A stretch of DNA of 64,000 nt from Plectrocnemia conspersa (GCA_009617715.1 VTFK01000135.1:186001-250000); one strand, 5' to 3'; numbered from the stretch's first letter, positions 1-13,574 are shown. The notes: generated by a model from the letters alone, not told the origin. Translations and numbers: made by a program.

Positions 1-3000
1 GACATAATTGAATTACGGCGCTTTTGACGGTGAAAATGCGGAAAAGTGCGCGGTAAAACAAGGCCGTCAGAGCATTACAGGTATTTTGCCAGTTACTCGT
101 TACATTTAGTATTTTGAGGTCAAAGTTGAACACATATTATCGTTGGCGCCCGCCGGTGTCGCTAATGCGGCTGTGATGAATTTCGATATTAAATCCCGTC
201 ATCCGGATTATATAGTATGTGTGTATACCTAGGTATTATAGCTTGCGATTAAATCGCGATCAAATGCCGCTGTCACCCATACGTCGTTTGCATACCGATA
301 TTAAATAGAGCGTGTAGTGAAAATTTGCGATTTTCATTAAAAATGTTAATCGATGTACTTTTACAGCGGCGCTGTTTTGGGATGTATTTTTAATTTGGTT
401 TTCAATGAGTGTTAATTTGCATTGAGAGTTATTAAATCATGCTTGGTGACAATTTGAATAACTAATTCACAAATAATTATGAATAAAAATTACATTAAAA
501 GCCTAGACATCGATATGAAAAAGTAGTAAAGAGCTTTGCATTTAAAATACTGTCATCTTGGTGGAGTCTTAATGGAGATGGTCGGCCAAGGACGAATGTG
601 TGAGGCTTGTAAAGTGGCACGATCAGCTAAGGATTTATAAAACACTAGCTTCAGGCCTTGACTAGCGCCTAGTAAATAGTTGCAATGAACGTAAATTGCT
701 TATGATAAAAGCATACGGCACAATAAAAGCAAAGCAAATAAATAAGCAATTATTTTAACTATATATCTTTATATTTTAGGTACAGGTATATGGTTCAGTT
801 ATTTCACTAGTTCCTAAGCTTCATCCTCCTACCGACTTTGGCTCCAAGTATACTCGGGGGCTTTTAAACAATATGTTTGTTACTAGGTTTGTACTTTAAA
901 AGTGTCTAAGGCAATCAGCTTAACTCCATTGAAGCCACATATCCTTTCCATTTGAGCTTTTGAGCCCAGGTAAATATCAATAGAAGATATCTGTAAATAT
1001 GTAATAATATATATGATACGTAAAATATATAATAATATATATGATACGCAAGCGGGATTTATTGATCTCGGGTTGGCATGGTACTATGTAGTTTTTATAT
1101 AATGGTAAATAGACACACGTCGCTTGTTCCTATTAACTTGTTGGCGTTGTTTTATCAGGACCTTATTAGCAACAAATCTGATCTGTTTTTTCAATTTAAT
1201 AAAAACTTGACATAAGCAACCACCTTGATGTTATCTACACCGATTTTAAAAGGCTATTAATAAAGTTTGTTATGCATAATTTCTAAAAAATATATCCAAT
1301 GATATTCTAAAATATTAGGAATTTCTCAAGGTGTTATTTTGCTTCTGTATATTAATAATATTATTACAATTGTTTGTTATTCTTAGTTTAATCTTTTCAA
1401 TGATGACCTTAAATTATTCCCTAGAGATAGATTGAGAAATGTAAAAAAAAAATATTTGATGTTAAAAAATAAAAAGCAATGTTCATGTCACCTGCTAATA
1501 TATTATTGTTATGTATTAAAAAAATATTTTAATATATTTTTTAAATATTTTCTAAATAATTTTCAATATAAAACAATTACCAATGTGTTTCACCGCATAC
1601 AATTAGTTCTCGATTTAGGTATTATATTTAAAGAGGACTACAGATTCCATTAGCGTTTATAAAACATTTGCAATAAATGTTGAAATTTATTTTGAAGAAG
1701 CTTAAAGACACTGTGTGCCTTGTAAAATCACATTGTGCGCAGTATTCTTAAGCATACTATTTTATTCTGAATGGTAAATAATATAATTGACACATTTAAA
1801 AAAACGTGTTAAAAGGATATCTCAGATATCTGTATATGAATGAATATAAATTTTATAATTTTTTATTTATGAAAAAAATGTTCGATGAAGCTTCTCAAAT
1901 AACTTTTTATTACTTTCGCATGAAAGAAGAGGAGTATGGGCTACGCAATAAACACAGCTCTTCGGGTTGTATTGATTTGTTTTAATCAAGATGCTCGCAG
2001 TTATGGGTTACCTGCCTGCTGCCCCCAGGTTTCCTACTCCTGCTACTTTTATTCAAACCCAGACCATAACGCTTCCGCCATCATATTTGACTTTGGGTAC
2101 TACGCAATCAGCTAGATATTATTTAGCAACTTTTCAACGTATATGTGTACTACACCAGGGGTCCCAAAACTTTAAAAAAGTATGATTATTTCAAAAAATT
2201 ATTGCTTTAGAATTTTTTGAATAAATCAACTTTTTATTATTTTTATATATTAACCAATGTTTGATTCATCCGAAAAAATGACTCGCCCAAGCTTCAGATG
2301 TCCAATCTTGGTATTTTTAGGCCAATCCTAACCTTCGATTTTATTTATTTCTGAAAGCCACGATTTGTATCGGACTTTACAGCCTTTGAGTCCATCGTTG
2401 AGCCTTTCTTACCATCTGCGAAAAAATGTATGACCCTCCGCTTCTGAATAATTTATTAAAGTAAGCTGAATAATTTCCGATATATTCAGTCAATAATATG
2501 CAATATGCGAATGCAATAAATTTATATTCGCTCTTTTAGCTTTACCTAATTTGCGTTTTTGGCATTTTTAATAGCGTATAAAATATTGAAATTGAATTAT
2601 TAAATAAAAAAAATTAAAACGGCATATTAAGGCCAAAATCACGCAACTGAATATAATGGTAACTTAAAAAAGACTAAGCAATTAGACCTTTAATCCCTTT
2701 TTGAAACCCATGTGAGCAATTAAAAACGACAAATTCCTTTGTAGAATTACGGTTAAAACTAACTGATAAAATATTTCGGTCAGACTATGCACTTGTCAAG
2801 AGTTACACGTTATTTTAAAGGGTGAACCATTATTATGGTCGAGGCTGTATATAAACATTGTTAAATAATGAAGGATCATAAAAAATGTTTAATAATGAGT
2901 GCAAATATCTCGTATTATTTTGTAATGTTTTTTTATTATGTGAGTAATTTTCTGTGCGCTTATACGAAATAAATATTGACATAGTTTGTATTTGTTTACT

Positions 3001-4088
3001 AAAAATAAATTAAAGCTTATTTTAAAGGTATAATTGTGATAGCATATTTGCCTACCTAAAACTAAAATAAACAAACTTTTACCACTAATATTTATGCATA
3101 GCATATTCAAAAATAGGTCTCTTCTTAAATTAATAAGAGCCAAATAATTGTATTTGTATATTAGTATTGTCCAGACTATTCAGACTGAAATAATAATTTA
3201 TGGCCCTATGTGTAAAATTTCCAACTCTACTTTAGGGAGAAAATACCCTAATAATGCCACTTTCTTCGATTTTGTCTGATACATATGCTAAAAAAATATA
3301 TTTAAGAATCAAGTCTTATTAAAAAGGGACAATATAAAACTTAACTAAAATGTTTTATTAGAACAACATTACACGGACGTTCCTTCCATCGTGAAAATGC
3401 CGCCTTCATGCAAGTACCGCCCGGGGCGGTCCATCCTCTTCCCACTTCCCCTACTAGCTATGCCATTGCACAAACATAACGGTATTCTTATAAAATGGAT
3501 ATTGAAGTAGTAATAATAAAAATTGGTCATAATAAAGAAATATATATAAAATAAAAAGCATAATATAAAAATATTCAAATTTACTTCCCCTTCTATTGCA
3601 TAATAAACCACTTCTGCTAATGCGGATTTGCAGATTATACTTAAAGACCATTTATATATGTCAAGTGATTATATGTTAGATTACACACTGATCTTATTTT
3701 TTTTACAGCGTCTATTTTACATGTAAAATTTATTGTTTACCTTGAGGTAAATTTAAAAAAAATTAATAACACAGTAAACTATTTTGATATCAAAATAATT
3801 TAAAACATTTGTGAGTCTTTTGCAGATGTATAATTGTATGTAGTATGTACTTACATTCTTACGAACATTCGAAACGCTTCGCTTATAATTTTGTCAAGGC
3901 CTTCGCACAGGAAATGTCGCATGACAGTTTCGGATTAAGCTTTCAAGTATACGTGACATTTATCTCCGGCTAACACTTACCCTTGCCTAATAAAATTACT
4001 GCGCAACCTTCGATCCTCCTCTGGTGTATAATTAAAAGCAATAACTCTACTATTATATAAAATATTTAATAAGCTCTATTCCTTTCAG
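1..4088 (+). other. last intron of neuroligin gene A (partial), no coding seen
   Basis: Apart from short AT-rich open frames that resemble nothing, I see no exon here. The stretch ends in a pyrimidine tract and AG at 4087-4088, which is the acceptor of the terminal neuroligin exon. The preceding exon, expected to encode the conserved end of the esterase domain, must lie upstream of the window, so this intron is at least 4 kb. Bases 100-220 are less AT-rich than the surroundings and could be regulatory, but no motif is recognised. Confidence 0.6.
1002..1048. repeat. short tandem duplication, 28-bp period
   Basis: The 19-mer TAATAATATATATGATACG occurs at 1002-1020 and again at 1030-1048. It is simple AT-rich slippage in an intron, with no sign of function. 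Confidence 0.6.
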
Positions 4089-5251
4089 GTATGAAGCCTC
4101 GCATGAAGAACCACTTCAGGGCGCACCAACTCTCCGTGTGGCTACGGCTCGTTCCGGAACTCCACAGGGCCGGAATGGAAGACGTGGTGGCGAGGCACAA
4201 TCTCTTCAGAAACCACAATGATGCCGATCTCTACGACGGAGTGGTGCGACCGGATCCTCTTTCGAGAGCAATGCCTTATGAAACATCGACAGACGCGTTT
4301 CGAAGACAGCAAGCCATAGCAAACAATACGCTCTTTGTTGACGTGTCTTTGACGACTGCCGACACCATCATGGCTACTTGTGTCACCGTAGTCCCGGGAA
4401 ACCCTTCAGGAGTCACCAATGGAAACGCTACGAACGATCCTCTGGCGAGCCTGGAAGCTGCCGGCTACGCAGCTTATTCTACAGCTCTAAGTGTAACCAT
4501 AGCTATAGGTTGTTCTTTGCTCATTTTGAACGTGCTCATTTTCGCAGGAGTTTATTACCAAAGAGACAAGACCAGGCTAGACGTTAAAAATATGCAACAC
4601 TATAGTAACAAAGGAAGTTTTGACCCACTATCCAAGCACTCGCATTACCATATAGATCATTCGCAAAACACAAGCGTGATAGTGGACGTCGAGACACAAA
4701 CGCAAAAGAACAAGAGCAAGAAAAACACAAATGTTTCACAATCCGGCGATCCTGCTTTCACAGACGTAAACTTTAAAGGACCGCATTTGTGCGGCAATTC
4801 AACACTACAGATCAACACTGGTGCTTTGATCAAAGCGCCACCTTCAAGTCCGAGTGTTATAATGGGAAATAGCTTAACTTTACCGCACAAGAATAGGATG
4901 AATCAGAAAAATCTGAATCCTAACGCTGGAATGCATCAGACTATGTCTTCAGTTGCGACTTTGCCAAAAAACAGCTCAGTGCATTTCCAACAGCAGCATA
5001 TTCTTAACACCTCTAATATGATAGCAGAGATGCATCAGCAGGGTATTTTGCTGCCTCCGAACGGGTCGGCTACGATGCATCTCAGTATACCATCTTCTCC
5101 GCCTTTGCATAGAAGACCGGACAGTCCTCCCATAACTCAAAGTTTGAGAGCCACTCACGGCACGTTCAAAGGTGGTAGTATTTTGACTAACTCTAATGGT
5201 GAAAATCAAAATAGTTTGCCACAGGCTGCCATGAGTGAAATGCGAGTGTGA
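4089..5251 (+). CDS. Nlg: neuroligin gene A, terminal coding exon
   Basis: This is the last coding exon of a neuroligin, a type I membrane adhesion protein that binds neurexin across synapses. It starts after the acceptor AG at 4087-4088 with two bases completing a codon, then reads MKPRMKNHFRAHQLSVWL, which corresponds to the neuroligin LKPRVRDHYRA segment at the end of the cholinesterase-like domain. A stalk with the glycosylation sequons NNT and NAT follows. A single transmembrane helix lies at residues about 131-156 (YSTALSVTIAIGCSLLILNV and on), followed by a basic stop-transfer stretch QRDKTR. The cytoplasmic tail is about 230 residues, rich in S, N, Q and H, with proline patches such as SIPSSPPLHRRPDSPP. 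The protein ends SEMRV. The final RV matches the PDZ-binding end of vertebrate neuroligins (TTRV), but the -2 residue is Met, so it fits a class II ligand better. Upstream exons lie outside the window. The ATG at 4091 is internal, not the start. Confidence 0.93.
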
Positions 5252-5360
5252 TAGTGATATTATAGTTATTGATTAATGTATAAGGAAAGTGAAAAGATGT
5301 GATCTTATAACTCACATAATTTAAAGGCAGGTTCGTTTTTATCTGTATATTGTAAATAAA
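5252..5360 (+). other. proximal 3' UTR of neuroligin gene A
   Basis: AT-rich 3' UTR after the TGA stop. The first good polyadenylation hexamer AATAAA is at 5355-5360. More AATAAA-like hexamers occur over the next kilobase, so longer alternative ends are plausible. Confidence 0.5.
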
Positions 5361-6984
5361 ACCATATTTATTACACAATATATAATTTGCAATGTTTTTA
5401 ATTAAAAAATTGCAATATCACTTAAAAATGAATTGTTAATAATCGTTAAGAACGAATTTGAAAATGAATTTAAATATAATATGAATGTAAAAATACAAAC
5501 ATTTTTTAACTGCCAATTATTATTATAATGACTGAATTTATTACTTAAAATTGTAAAAAATATATTTAAATTTAAAACCATATATTATACATTCTAATTC
5601 TGAGTATGTATCAAACATAATTGTAACATATTACGAATTTTACAATATTTGTGCACAATACATAAGATTTTTTGCAAAAGGAAAGACGAAATTAAAAATA
5701 AATTAAATTAAAATACAATACCTTTCATATTATTGTATGCATACATATATGTCAAAGTACTGATATATTATACATTAAAAATGTAAAATTATAGAGCAAA
5801 ATGTTTTAATCGTATTGTTTTTTGTATGTATGTATTTGAACAAATCGTGTTGATGATTTTTGGTGACTAATTTTAGCATTTATTTTGTTTACATTCACTT
5901 AACAAATTGTTATCCATCTTATCAAAATATTGTATATATATAATATTAAAAATCGTTGCTTTCTCAGGGTGCCAAAATTCATCAAAATGATTTTGAAAAT
6001 ATCCATGCGTATGTATGTATATAACTAAATTATAAAACGAAACGTTTTCGAACACATAGACATAAAACATACAATTTGAAAATATTTAAATATAACCAAA
6101 ATGGGAACCATTAAAAATGAGTTTTATTTCATTATCTACTTTCTTACAATTTTAAATGTATATTTTTACACACAGTTATACTTTGAACAAAATAAAAACA
6201 TAAATTTACGTGGCGTTTGATATTTCCTTTGTGGTTGCTCTCGCTTAGCTTTTATCTTAAATGCGTTCAACGACATTAGATGAGAATAAAATCTCCTTAT
6301 TGTTTTCCGTTTCTCTCTTCGACTAATTTTTTGAAAATCTCACAAAGATCCTTTACTGTTTGAATGGATATTAATGTCTCCGTTATAATTTTACATCGTT
6401 CTATGTAACACTAATACACTATGTCAAGTTTCATTGCACAATAAAAGTGCATATCAAATATTAAAAATGCAAACCATTTGACATAATTTATTTGATAAAA
6501 TATTTTTCATCAATTTTTATAACATATTATCAAAGAGTCTAAGAATTAGATTTATAAAACTCATTGTTTTTTAATAAAAAAATGTATTAGGCTGAATAAA
6601 TTAGAGATAAATAAAATTCTATTTACAAAATATAGTAATTGTTTCAAAACATCTTAATTTAATAATTATAATACATGTATAAATAATATTCTTGGTTTTA
6701 TCCAGTTATATGAATGTACAAATTAAAAGCCAATTTAAAAATATATATATATTTTTAGTTAGTGCAATTTTTTTTGTGTGAAAAAAAAAACATTTTTTTG
6801 ACGCTTTTAGGATAATTTGCATCGGTTTTGGCCTTTCCACCTAATTTCTTGTAGGGCTTCTAGATATATCTTGAGTTTTAGTATTTCTTCCGCTATTGTT
6901 TGCATTTTTCCTGGTTGTAATATTGTACATTCCAGCTTCCAAAATTGAAGTCCAATCGTTTATCTAGATTTCGATCGTCTAGGT
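5361..6984. other. intergenic or distal 3' UTR, no gene seen
   Basis: Very AT-rich, with short open frames only and several possible polyadenylation hexamers. Nothing else is recognised up to the hAT miniature element at 6985. Confidence 0.5.
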
Positions 6985-7318
6985 CAGGCATGGCGAACCT
7001 AGGGCACGCGTGCCCGAGGTGGCACGTTTGAGAATTTGGATTGCACGCGAACGATTTACAAGTTCAAAAATATTTTTTAATTTGAAATTTAAAAATTAAA
7101 ATCTTGATTAAATAACCCGTGAATTATTAATTTATTTCATTTAATTAATTATCAAATGTTTTCTAAGATAAACGACAATCGTTTTAAAAAAATAATTATT
7201 TATTTTTTATATCTTGGTAATTTTTTTACTCCTTGGGCACGCCACACAATCGAGGAATAATATTTTTTTTTTTTGGAGGATTTTTGGCACGCGAACCCAA
7301 AAAGGTTCGCCATGCCTG
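6985..7318. mobile_element. hAT-type miniature inverted-repeat element, 334 bp
   Basis: The terminal inverted repeats are CAGGCATGGCGAACCT at 6985-7000 and its near-exact complement ending at 7318. Both are followed inside by a GGCACGCG-type segment. The 8-bp target-site duplication GTCTAGGT flanks it at 6977-6984 and 7319-7326. An 8-bp duplication and CA..TG ends are hallmarks of the hAT superfamily. The interior is AT-rich and non-coding, so the element is non-autonomous. Confidence 0.93.
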
Positions 7319-7326
7319 GTCTAGGT

Positions 7327-8196
7327 CATTATGAATCGGGGCGGATTTATTATTTCTTTGTGATTTTTTCATAACTATTTGGATTTATCCACGTTGGTTG
7401 GTTTGCTCCATGATAGAAACCCTCCTCCTTTATCCGGGCTTGGGACCGGCAAGAATGCAACATATCTACACTCCAGGCGGAATATGTAATATATATTACA
7501 CACACACACACATATATATACAATAAATAATAAACTTTTCGACCATCGTGACGCATTGGGGTAACCTGTTAGGTCACGATGGTATTAATTTAATGTAAAT
7601 AAATAAACACATTACAAATAAATTATAAAATATTAGAACAAGTAAAATAAAATGATTCTACGACAAGGAATCGTTTTTGTTATTATTATTATTATTTAAT
7701 ATTTACTAAGAGTTAATATTGATATTTTATTAATTTTATTTTATTTATATTTATTAATAAGTATTTAATAGTAATTATTATTATTATTATTTAATTATTA
7801 CAAACAATAAAAACCAATCACAAAAACAGTTGACAATATTAAAACAGTCGAAATAACGTATAAATATATTCCAAGTATTTACAAATCACAATTATCATTG
7901 AAATATTGATGACATAATTTAATTTCGATTCATAAATTAAAGTATAAAAAAACGAATTTCCGCGATGCGTTAGTGCTAACCCTAAAAGTGGTCTAAAGAA
8001 GCACGATCGAAACCGCGCGCGAAATACAAATGACTAAAATTAAGGCGTGACTTTATAATTATATATACCACTGTTTCATCGCAAATTCTATAAATAAAAT
8101 CACTGAAATCGTTTACTAGGAACTCAAACTGATTTTTAAAACATATATTGCCATTTTTTACCTTTCTGTTTCTTTAAAAAACGAAGGTTTTAACGA
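7327..8196. other. intergenic, no gene seen
   Basis: AT-rich sequence with a short CA/TA dinucleotide run near 7498-7520 and ATT-trinucleotide-rich tracts near 7678-7800. No coding sequence is recognised. Confidence 0.5.
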
Positions 8197-8266
8197 GCGC
8201 ATCATATCATGCGCTTGGCGTTAGACAGTAAATTTAGTTGCGCGTCATATCATGCGCTTGGCGTTA
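8197..8266. repeat. 27-bp unit repeated twice, 43-bp period
   Basis: The 27-base units at 8197-8223 and 8240-8266 differ at one base. Both contain TCATATCATGCGCTTGGCG. They are much richer in GC than the surroundings. They could be the end of a mobile element or a protein-binding site, but I recognise neither. Confidence 0.7.
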
Positions 8267-10960
8267 AAAAGATTAATTAATAATAATTGGTTTTAATTGT
8301 TTAGTAATTTTCCAGAAACTCATTATACACGACAATGATTTAAATACCAGATACTTAGCATTACTGTTATTGGGTTTTTGGTTGGATTTGTCTTAAGAGA
8401 TCTAATACTTTTTTATGTCATATTCTTGCAATTTAACTGTGTATTTATACCATCAGTTATATATATGTGCTAGTAATTTGTACTTTTTCCTTAAAAAAAT
8501 CAAATTTAGAGACAATCATAAGAAGATCAAGAATGCAGCCGCTTCCCTCTGCACGCGACTCTATTTCAACTACCACGTTTGAGATCCAGAGTTTAAGACG
8601 ACTTTTCTACAGAGGCAGACAAGTCTATGAAAACATTACCAAATTAATTATTTATAATAATAAATAATATTTTTACATTTATGATATAAATTATTTGGTA
8701 ATTAATTAAGCAATGTAATTATTAAAAAATTTAAATAAAACACAAGCTCACTCGCTCACAAGTTTTGCTTAAAAATGAAAATTAAGAGGACCATTTGTAA
8801 TAAAAAACCACTTTCAAAGGAACAACAATAATTATTAACAACAAGCAGTATGTTAATTTATTTAATCGAATAAAATAATAAAGTAAAGTCTAATTAAAAA
8901 TATTTATACAAATATATAATTTTGCCATTATAACAAGAAGTACCAAAAAATAGCTAATTTAATAATATTATATAATATATCTCTTAACCCATTGATGATG
9001 CAGATAAAATAAACTTCATTTCATGTTACTTTTGTTGATGTTGTAAAATTGTGTGTTTTATATACGCAATTTGTGCTTTTTTCGTTTAGTTGCCATCTAG
9101 AAAGCCATTATTTCTGCTCCACCAGTTTTGCGTAGCTTTGAAAGGCTTCAAGTGATTTTGTCAGCGACTCAGACTGACACATGTAGAATAGAGTGTTAGA
9201 GATATGACTACAAAAGAAAATATTTAACCTTTTCAAGGATAAGCCCCTAGCACGACGATGAAAAGTCAACAAGAAGCAAATGTTAGCCATAATACTTTTA
9301 CGATACCCACGAAAGCTTTCTGGTCGCGATGCATATGCCGGGAGCTTTTCAATACCCACTTTACCGAGGGATCTGGGCGTTTTCACTGTGTTTTTTCCCT
9401 TCTTCAGAAAGTTGGATAACGCTTACGCATCGCAACTCAATTTTTCATTTATGGGCTAATATTGACCGAAGTGCGCTTTTATTAAATCCCGGCAATAAAA
9501 TATTATACGATGAAAAGTTTTCGGATAAAAAAAATCCATTTGATTCTGTGTGGTATGTATTATGGTTTATAATATGATATTTGTGCTATATTTTTCCAAC
9601 TATATAAAACTAATTTTATTATAAGTTATCACCTTTACATATGCTAGGCATTTTGTACCCTATTTTAATGATTCAGGCCTATAAGGTTTTAAGACCATAC
9701 ATTATCAGTTGAATTTTGCATACTATTGTGTGTGTGTGAGTATTGCGGTTACTTGTTTGGTTATGTGTGGATATTCACAATAGCTTTTAATATTAAATAT
9801 AGAGAGAACAGGATTCTGCTTTTAATATAAAAAGTTTAAATGTGTAGCCGATGAGCATAAAAAAAACAATTACTTAAAAAGGTCTGTGAATTATTTACTA
9901 AAATAAATGTAAAATAATAAAAACTTATCAAAAGTTATAAAATAAAACACTTGTGATAAAAACAAGAACAAATAAAACAGTATTATATTATTCTAATGTT
10001 TTAATGATAGCAGGTTTCAATCATCTGCACAGTTTGTTAGAATTGAAACGTTATTCTAATGACCATTTCGAAGAAACTAAGAAAGTAATTAACACGTCCC
10101 TAAAGTAAGGCCCACACAGTATTTCACATAACAATAAAAAAGAGATCTTGTAATCAAACAATTGCGTTATTAATTGAAAATATAACAAATCTATACCGAG
10201 TAATTAATCACCCATAAATACTAAAAAACACTACATGTTATATGGAAAGGACGAAATGACACAAAACAAGCTATTTGGTACCGATCGCTGGAGTAGCTAT
10301 TTGGATAATTTTTATTTCAACGCGTAAAAATCAGCGAGATATCCACGGATTGTACAGAATACATCACGAGAACACATCACGATAAATTGCAGCTGCTCCA
10401 CAGATATCACAGCCGACAATAATACAACTCGACACCCCAGCACAGACTCTCAACTTTTAAGATTTGCCATTTTAAGCTTACCGTCTGATGGCGGCATCTA
10501 CATGTCCCTGCATATAATATGTGGTAATTTATAAAATAAACTGTTACCAAATTTTCCGGCGTCTATTTGGCTGCTCTAAGCATTAAGATTCAATATAAGT
10601 ATATACAATATAAAAGTCATCTTTAAAGGTAATATATAAGTAAACCTGTCGTTTAGAGCCTCACAATAAATTCGAAAATAATACAGTCAGAGAAGATAAG
10701 ATCTAGACTTCGTTCCAGATGATGAATTTAAAATCAAAATAGATGGGGAAACTATTTACTCATGTGTTTTAATTGCTTGTATTGTTTTTATATAAATTAA
10801 AGCAATTTGTTTAAAACTAAGATCCACGGGATGTGGCTACTGTTGTGGTATAATATGTATTTAAAATATCCATGTTGAATGTTGTCAAGTTTACTAATTA
10901 CTTGTTTCTGTTAAAATTATTTATGATATAAACAAGAAAAATGTAGTACAAACGGCGGCC
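8267..10960. other. intergenic, no recognised gene; part of dispersed repeat D near 10340-10570
   Basis: No convincing coding sequence. The segment at about 10340-10570 (beginning near CATCACGAGAACACA) resembles 62140-62300 and seems to be a diverged piece of the dispersed repeat called D here. A less AT-rich block at 9230-9440 has open frames on both strands that match no family I know. Confidence 0.4.
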
Positions 10961-11310
10961 GGTCAAAAGAGCGTGCGTCAAATTAACGCTGCATTATAAG
11001 CGCAGCGTTATAAGAGCTTTTACCATAGTAGCGCTGTGACAAAATAGCGTACGTCAAATGCGCAGACAGTCATATGAGCACTTGACAAAAAAGAGCACGT
11101 CATAAGAGCGCAAAAATAGTTGAAGAAAATGAAGTAATAAATATTTTAAGAATTAGGTGTACAAAATATAAATAAATTGTGAGAAATTTACAAAGAATAA
11201 AAATTCACGAGATATAGGCGGTACAATAAGTATCTTATGTGCCAGAGCCTAATGACGATTTAAATGATTAGACAATGAAAATATTAATATTTATTAATTA
11301 TTACTTACAT
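10961..11310 (+). repeat. repeat family B, 5' half of an interrupted copy
   Basis: It begins GGTCAAAAGAGCGTGCGTCA, as does the copy starting at 52688. The first 140 bases are a string of degenerate GAGCG/TAGCG units alternating with GTCAAA/GTCATA. Then comes an AT-rich body with the shared block AAATTTACAAAGAATAAAAA at about 11190. Similarity to the 52 kb copy breaks near 11310 and resumes near 13575, so about 2.27 kb has been inserted. Class unknown: no terminal inverted repeat or coding sequence is visible. Confidence 0.75.
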
Positions 11311-11476
11311 TCAGCTCTTAAGAAAATGATAAATATGACCATATATAAACTTGTTTTAGAAACAATATTTTTATTAGCTTACAAATAATAATAATAAACT
11401 ATTATGCTAATCTCTCTTAGAAAATTGATTAGTGTTTATATAAATTAATATATTATTTTATAGTTTCGGGTCTCTG

Positions 11477-13455
11477 GGTATCTGGGCAGTAAATGGATCT
11501 CTTGGTGCAGAGGTATTATATTAGGTAAACAATATTTACTTGGCGCACCATACCAATTTATCGTCATAATATTTAAAATTATAATAAGATTCGTATTTAT
11601 TATTTGCATCAAATATTGGCATAATCCATCTTCTTTCAAGTGGTTATATATATCATTCCTACTACTGTTACTGTCACAGTAATAATAACACGGTTAATAT
11701 CAAATTCATCGTCACTTCGTTAAGCATCCATTGATCCATTATTATGTGGATAATTTCTAAAAATAAATCAATATATGTATTTATAAATAATTAAGACACA
11801 GATTACTGATTCTATTTTACATAACTTAGTAATATACTAGCTCGAAAATACAAGAAATGTGTAAAGACTAATATTATTATTTGAGTTGCCGCTAAAAATG
11901 TCGATACCCAGGTCGATGGTTGTCGAGCGAGATAGCGAGCTCTGCTTGCATTTCGCTTTTTTTCCGTCATACTAAAATCTTTTTTATTTCATAACAGACA
12001 CACAATATTAAGTAACAATTATGCACAATTAGAGAATATAATCCCGTTTCATCCTATATCATAAAAATATAGATACCCTTTGAAGGAAAAAATCAGTTAA
12101 AGAGCAATAGTAATTGACACCGTAAAACTGTCAAGTATGCGGTCGCGTTATGTGGTCTTAACACGGCGCGAAACGTCCATGTACCGATGAAAAATTTTAC
12201 AATAAACTTACACTCGTAAATTTAGGATTATTGAGTTATTTGCATAAGTTAAGAATTGAATATTACTAAAATGTGCTTACGACAAGCTTTTTTACCATTA
12301 ATAAATTGAAATTGGCAAAATTCGCTGCAACACAAAGCCAATAAATGCATTTCAAGTTTTAAGAGTGCAACGGTTTGAATACACTCGGATGTCGACACAT
12401 TGTCGAGTTACAAGCACAAAGGGCTAACTATATTGGAAAGACACAGAAAATTACAAAGACATCACCTTGTCCTTGGAAGTGACGGCTTGTGCGGGCGGTC
12501 GCATCGGCGTGGCGTCGCCGGCAAGGACGCCAGCGCCACGCCACACAACGCCGCGCCGGTGGCACTAAGCACTATTATACACACTACACTAATTTGAATT
12601 ATACACTGCTTAATTCTAACACATACACTAAATTACACTATCACTTCATAATTAAAAACATCGAAAAGGATATTATTATAAAAACACTTATTCGACAAAA
12701 ATGTAACACGACCGTTAATGCCATTGTCATATAGCTACTGAATTTTTTTTTAAATATTTCGAGATGCATAAGCAAGTTGAAACGAGTTCAAGGTTATGCT
12801 TCGTGTTATGTTCATATAAACCATAACGATTAAAATGTCGTGCATCTCAGATTACAAAAAAAATATTTTGTATCAAAGGTTGACAATTTGTCTATTCTTT
12901 AAATATTTATCTCTATGCTTGTTGATAAATTAATGGGAAAAATAAGCATAAATGTCAAAGTAATAAAGCTCGTTATTTTTAAAATTTAGCTTATTAATAT
13001 TTAAATTTACGTTACAAATTTAATGAAATATATACTAACCTTAATCGATAAATTTTAAGTTTTATAATGAAAAATGTTAAGACTCGTTTCTTAATTATAT
13101 ACAAAGCTTGTACTACACTTACATTTGTATGCCTATTTTTCCAATTAATTTATCAACAAGCTTAAAAGTCAAAGTAATACTAACAATTTAAATATGAAAT
13201 ACACAGTTTGAGTTACTGACAAATACGTTAGCTCTAGCGCAATATGTTTAAATGAAATAATGTGCATTGGTTATACTGCATTATCCACATATATATACAT
13301 CTAGTCAAATATATATTTTGTTATTTATTTAATACCGTACTTTTTTGATTTTTAAAGTTTAACTTAATATTATTTAAAATTACGTTACAAATTTAAGAAA
13401 ATACTTATCTTAACCTTAATCGATAAATTTTAATTTTTATATTGAAAAATATTAA
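11477..13455 (+). repeat. left arm of a long inverted repeat (element C)
   Basis: It matches 15690-17459 in inverted orientation with few mismatches over most of its length. The outer edge starts GGTATCTGGGCAGTAAATGG. The arm has a GC-rich core at about 12480-12565 inside otherwise AT-rich DNA. It contains about 200 bp that the right arm lacks, because a 180-bp segment is duplicated directly (about 12965-13150 and 13345-13530). The open frames in the GC-rich core have no family resemblance and I do not treat them as genes. Confidence 0.85.
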
Positions 13456-13530
13456 TACTTGTTTCTTAATTATATATAAAGCTTGTATTACATTTACATT
13501 TATATGCTTATTTTTCCCATTAATTTATCA
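12965..13530. repeat. 180-bp direct duplication within the left arm
   Basis: The segments at about 12965-13150 and 13345-13530 share ordered blocks: ACGTTACAAATTTAA, CCTTAATCGATAAATTTTAA, TTTCTTAATTATATA, and AATTTATCAACAA. Only one is present at the matching position in the right arm, so the duplication probably postdates the inverted pair. Confidence 0.7.
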
Positions 13531-13574
13531 ACAAATACTATGCTATTTAAATATTAAGAGCATTACCAAATGCA

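Noticed and set aside
1976..2190. Less AT-rich segment with an open frame in the neuroligin A intron
   Set aside because: It does not encode any neuroligin segment and its ends lack a good acceptor and donor pair.
7498..7800. CA/TA and ATT microsatellite-like tracts
   Set aside because: Short and imperfect; not worth separate annotation.
9108..9577. Two overlapping open frames on opposite strands
   Set aside because: Neither resembles a known family, and no splice context or neighbouring exon supports them.
12400..12734. Open frames in the left inverted-repeat arm, mirrored at 16152-16537
   Set aside because: Arg/Ala-rich translation of a GC-rich core, no family resemblance, and the frames are kept in both arms only because the DNA is duplicated.
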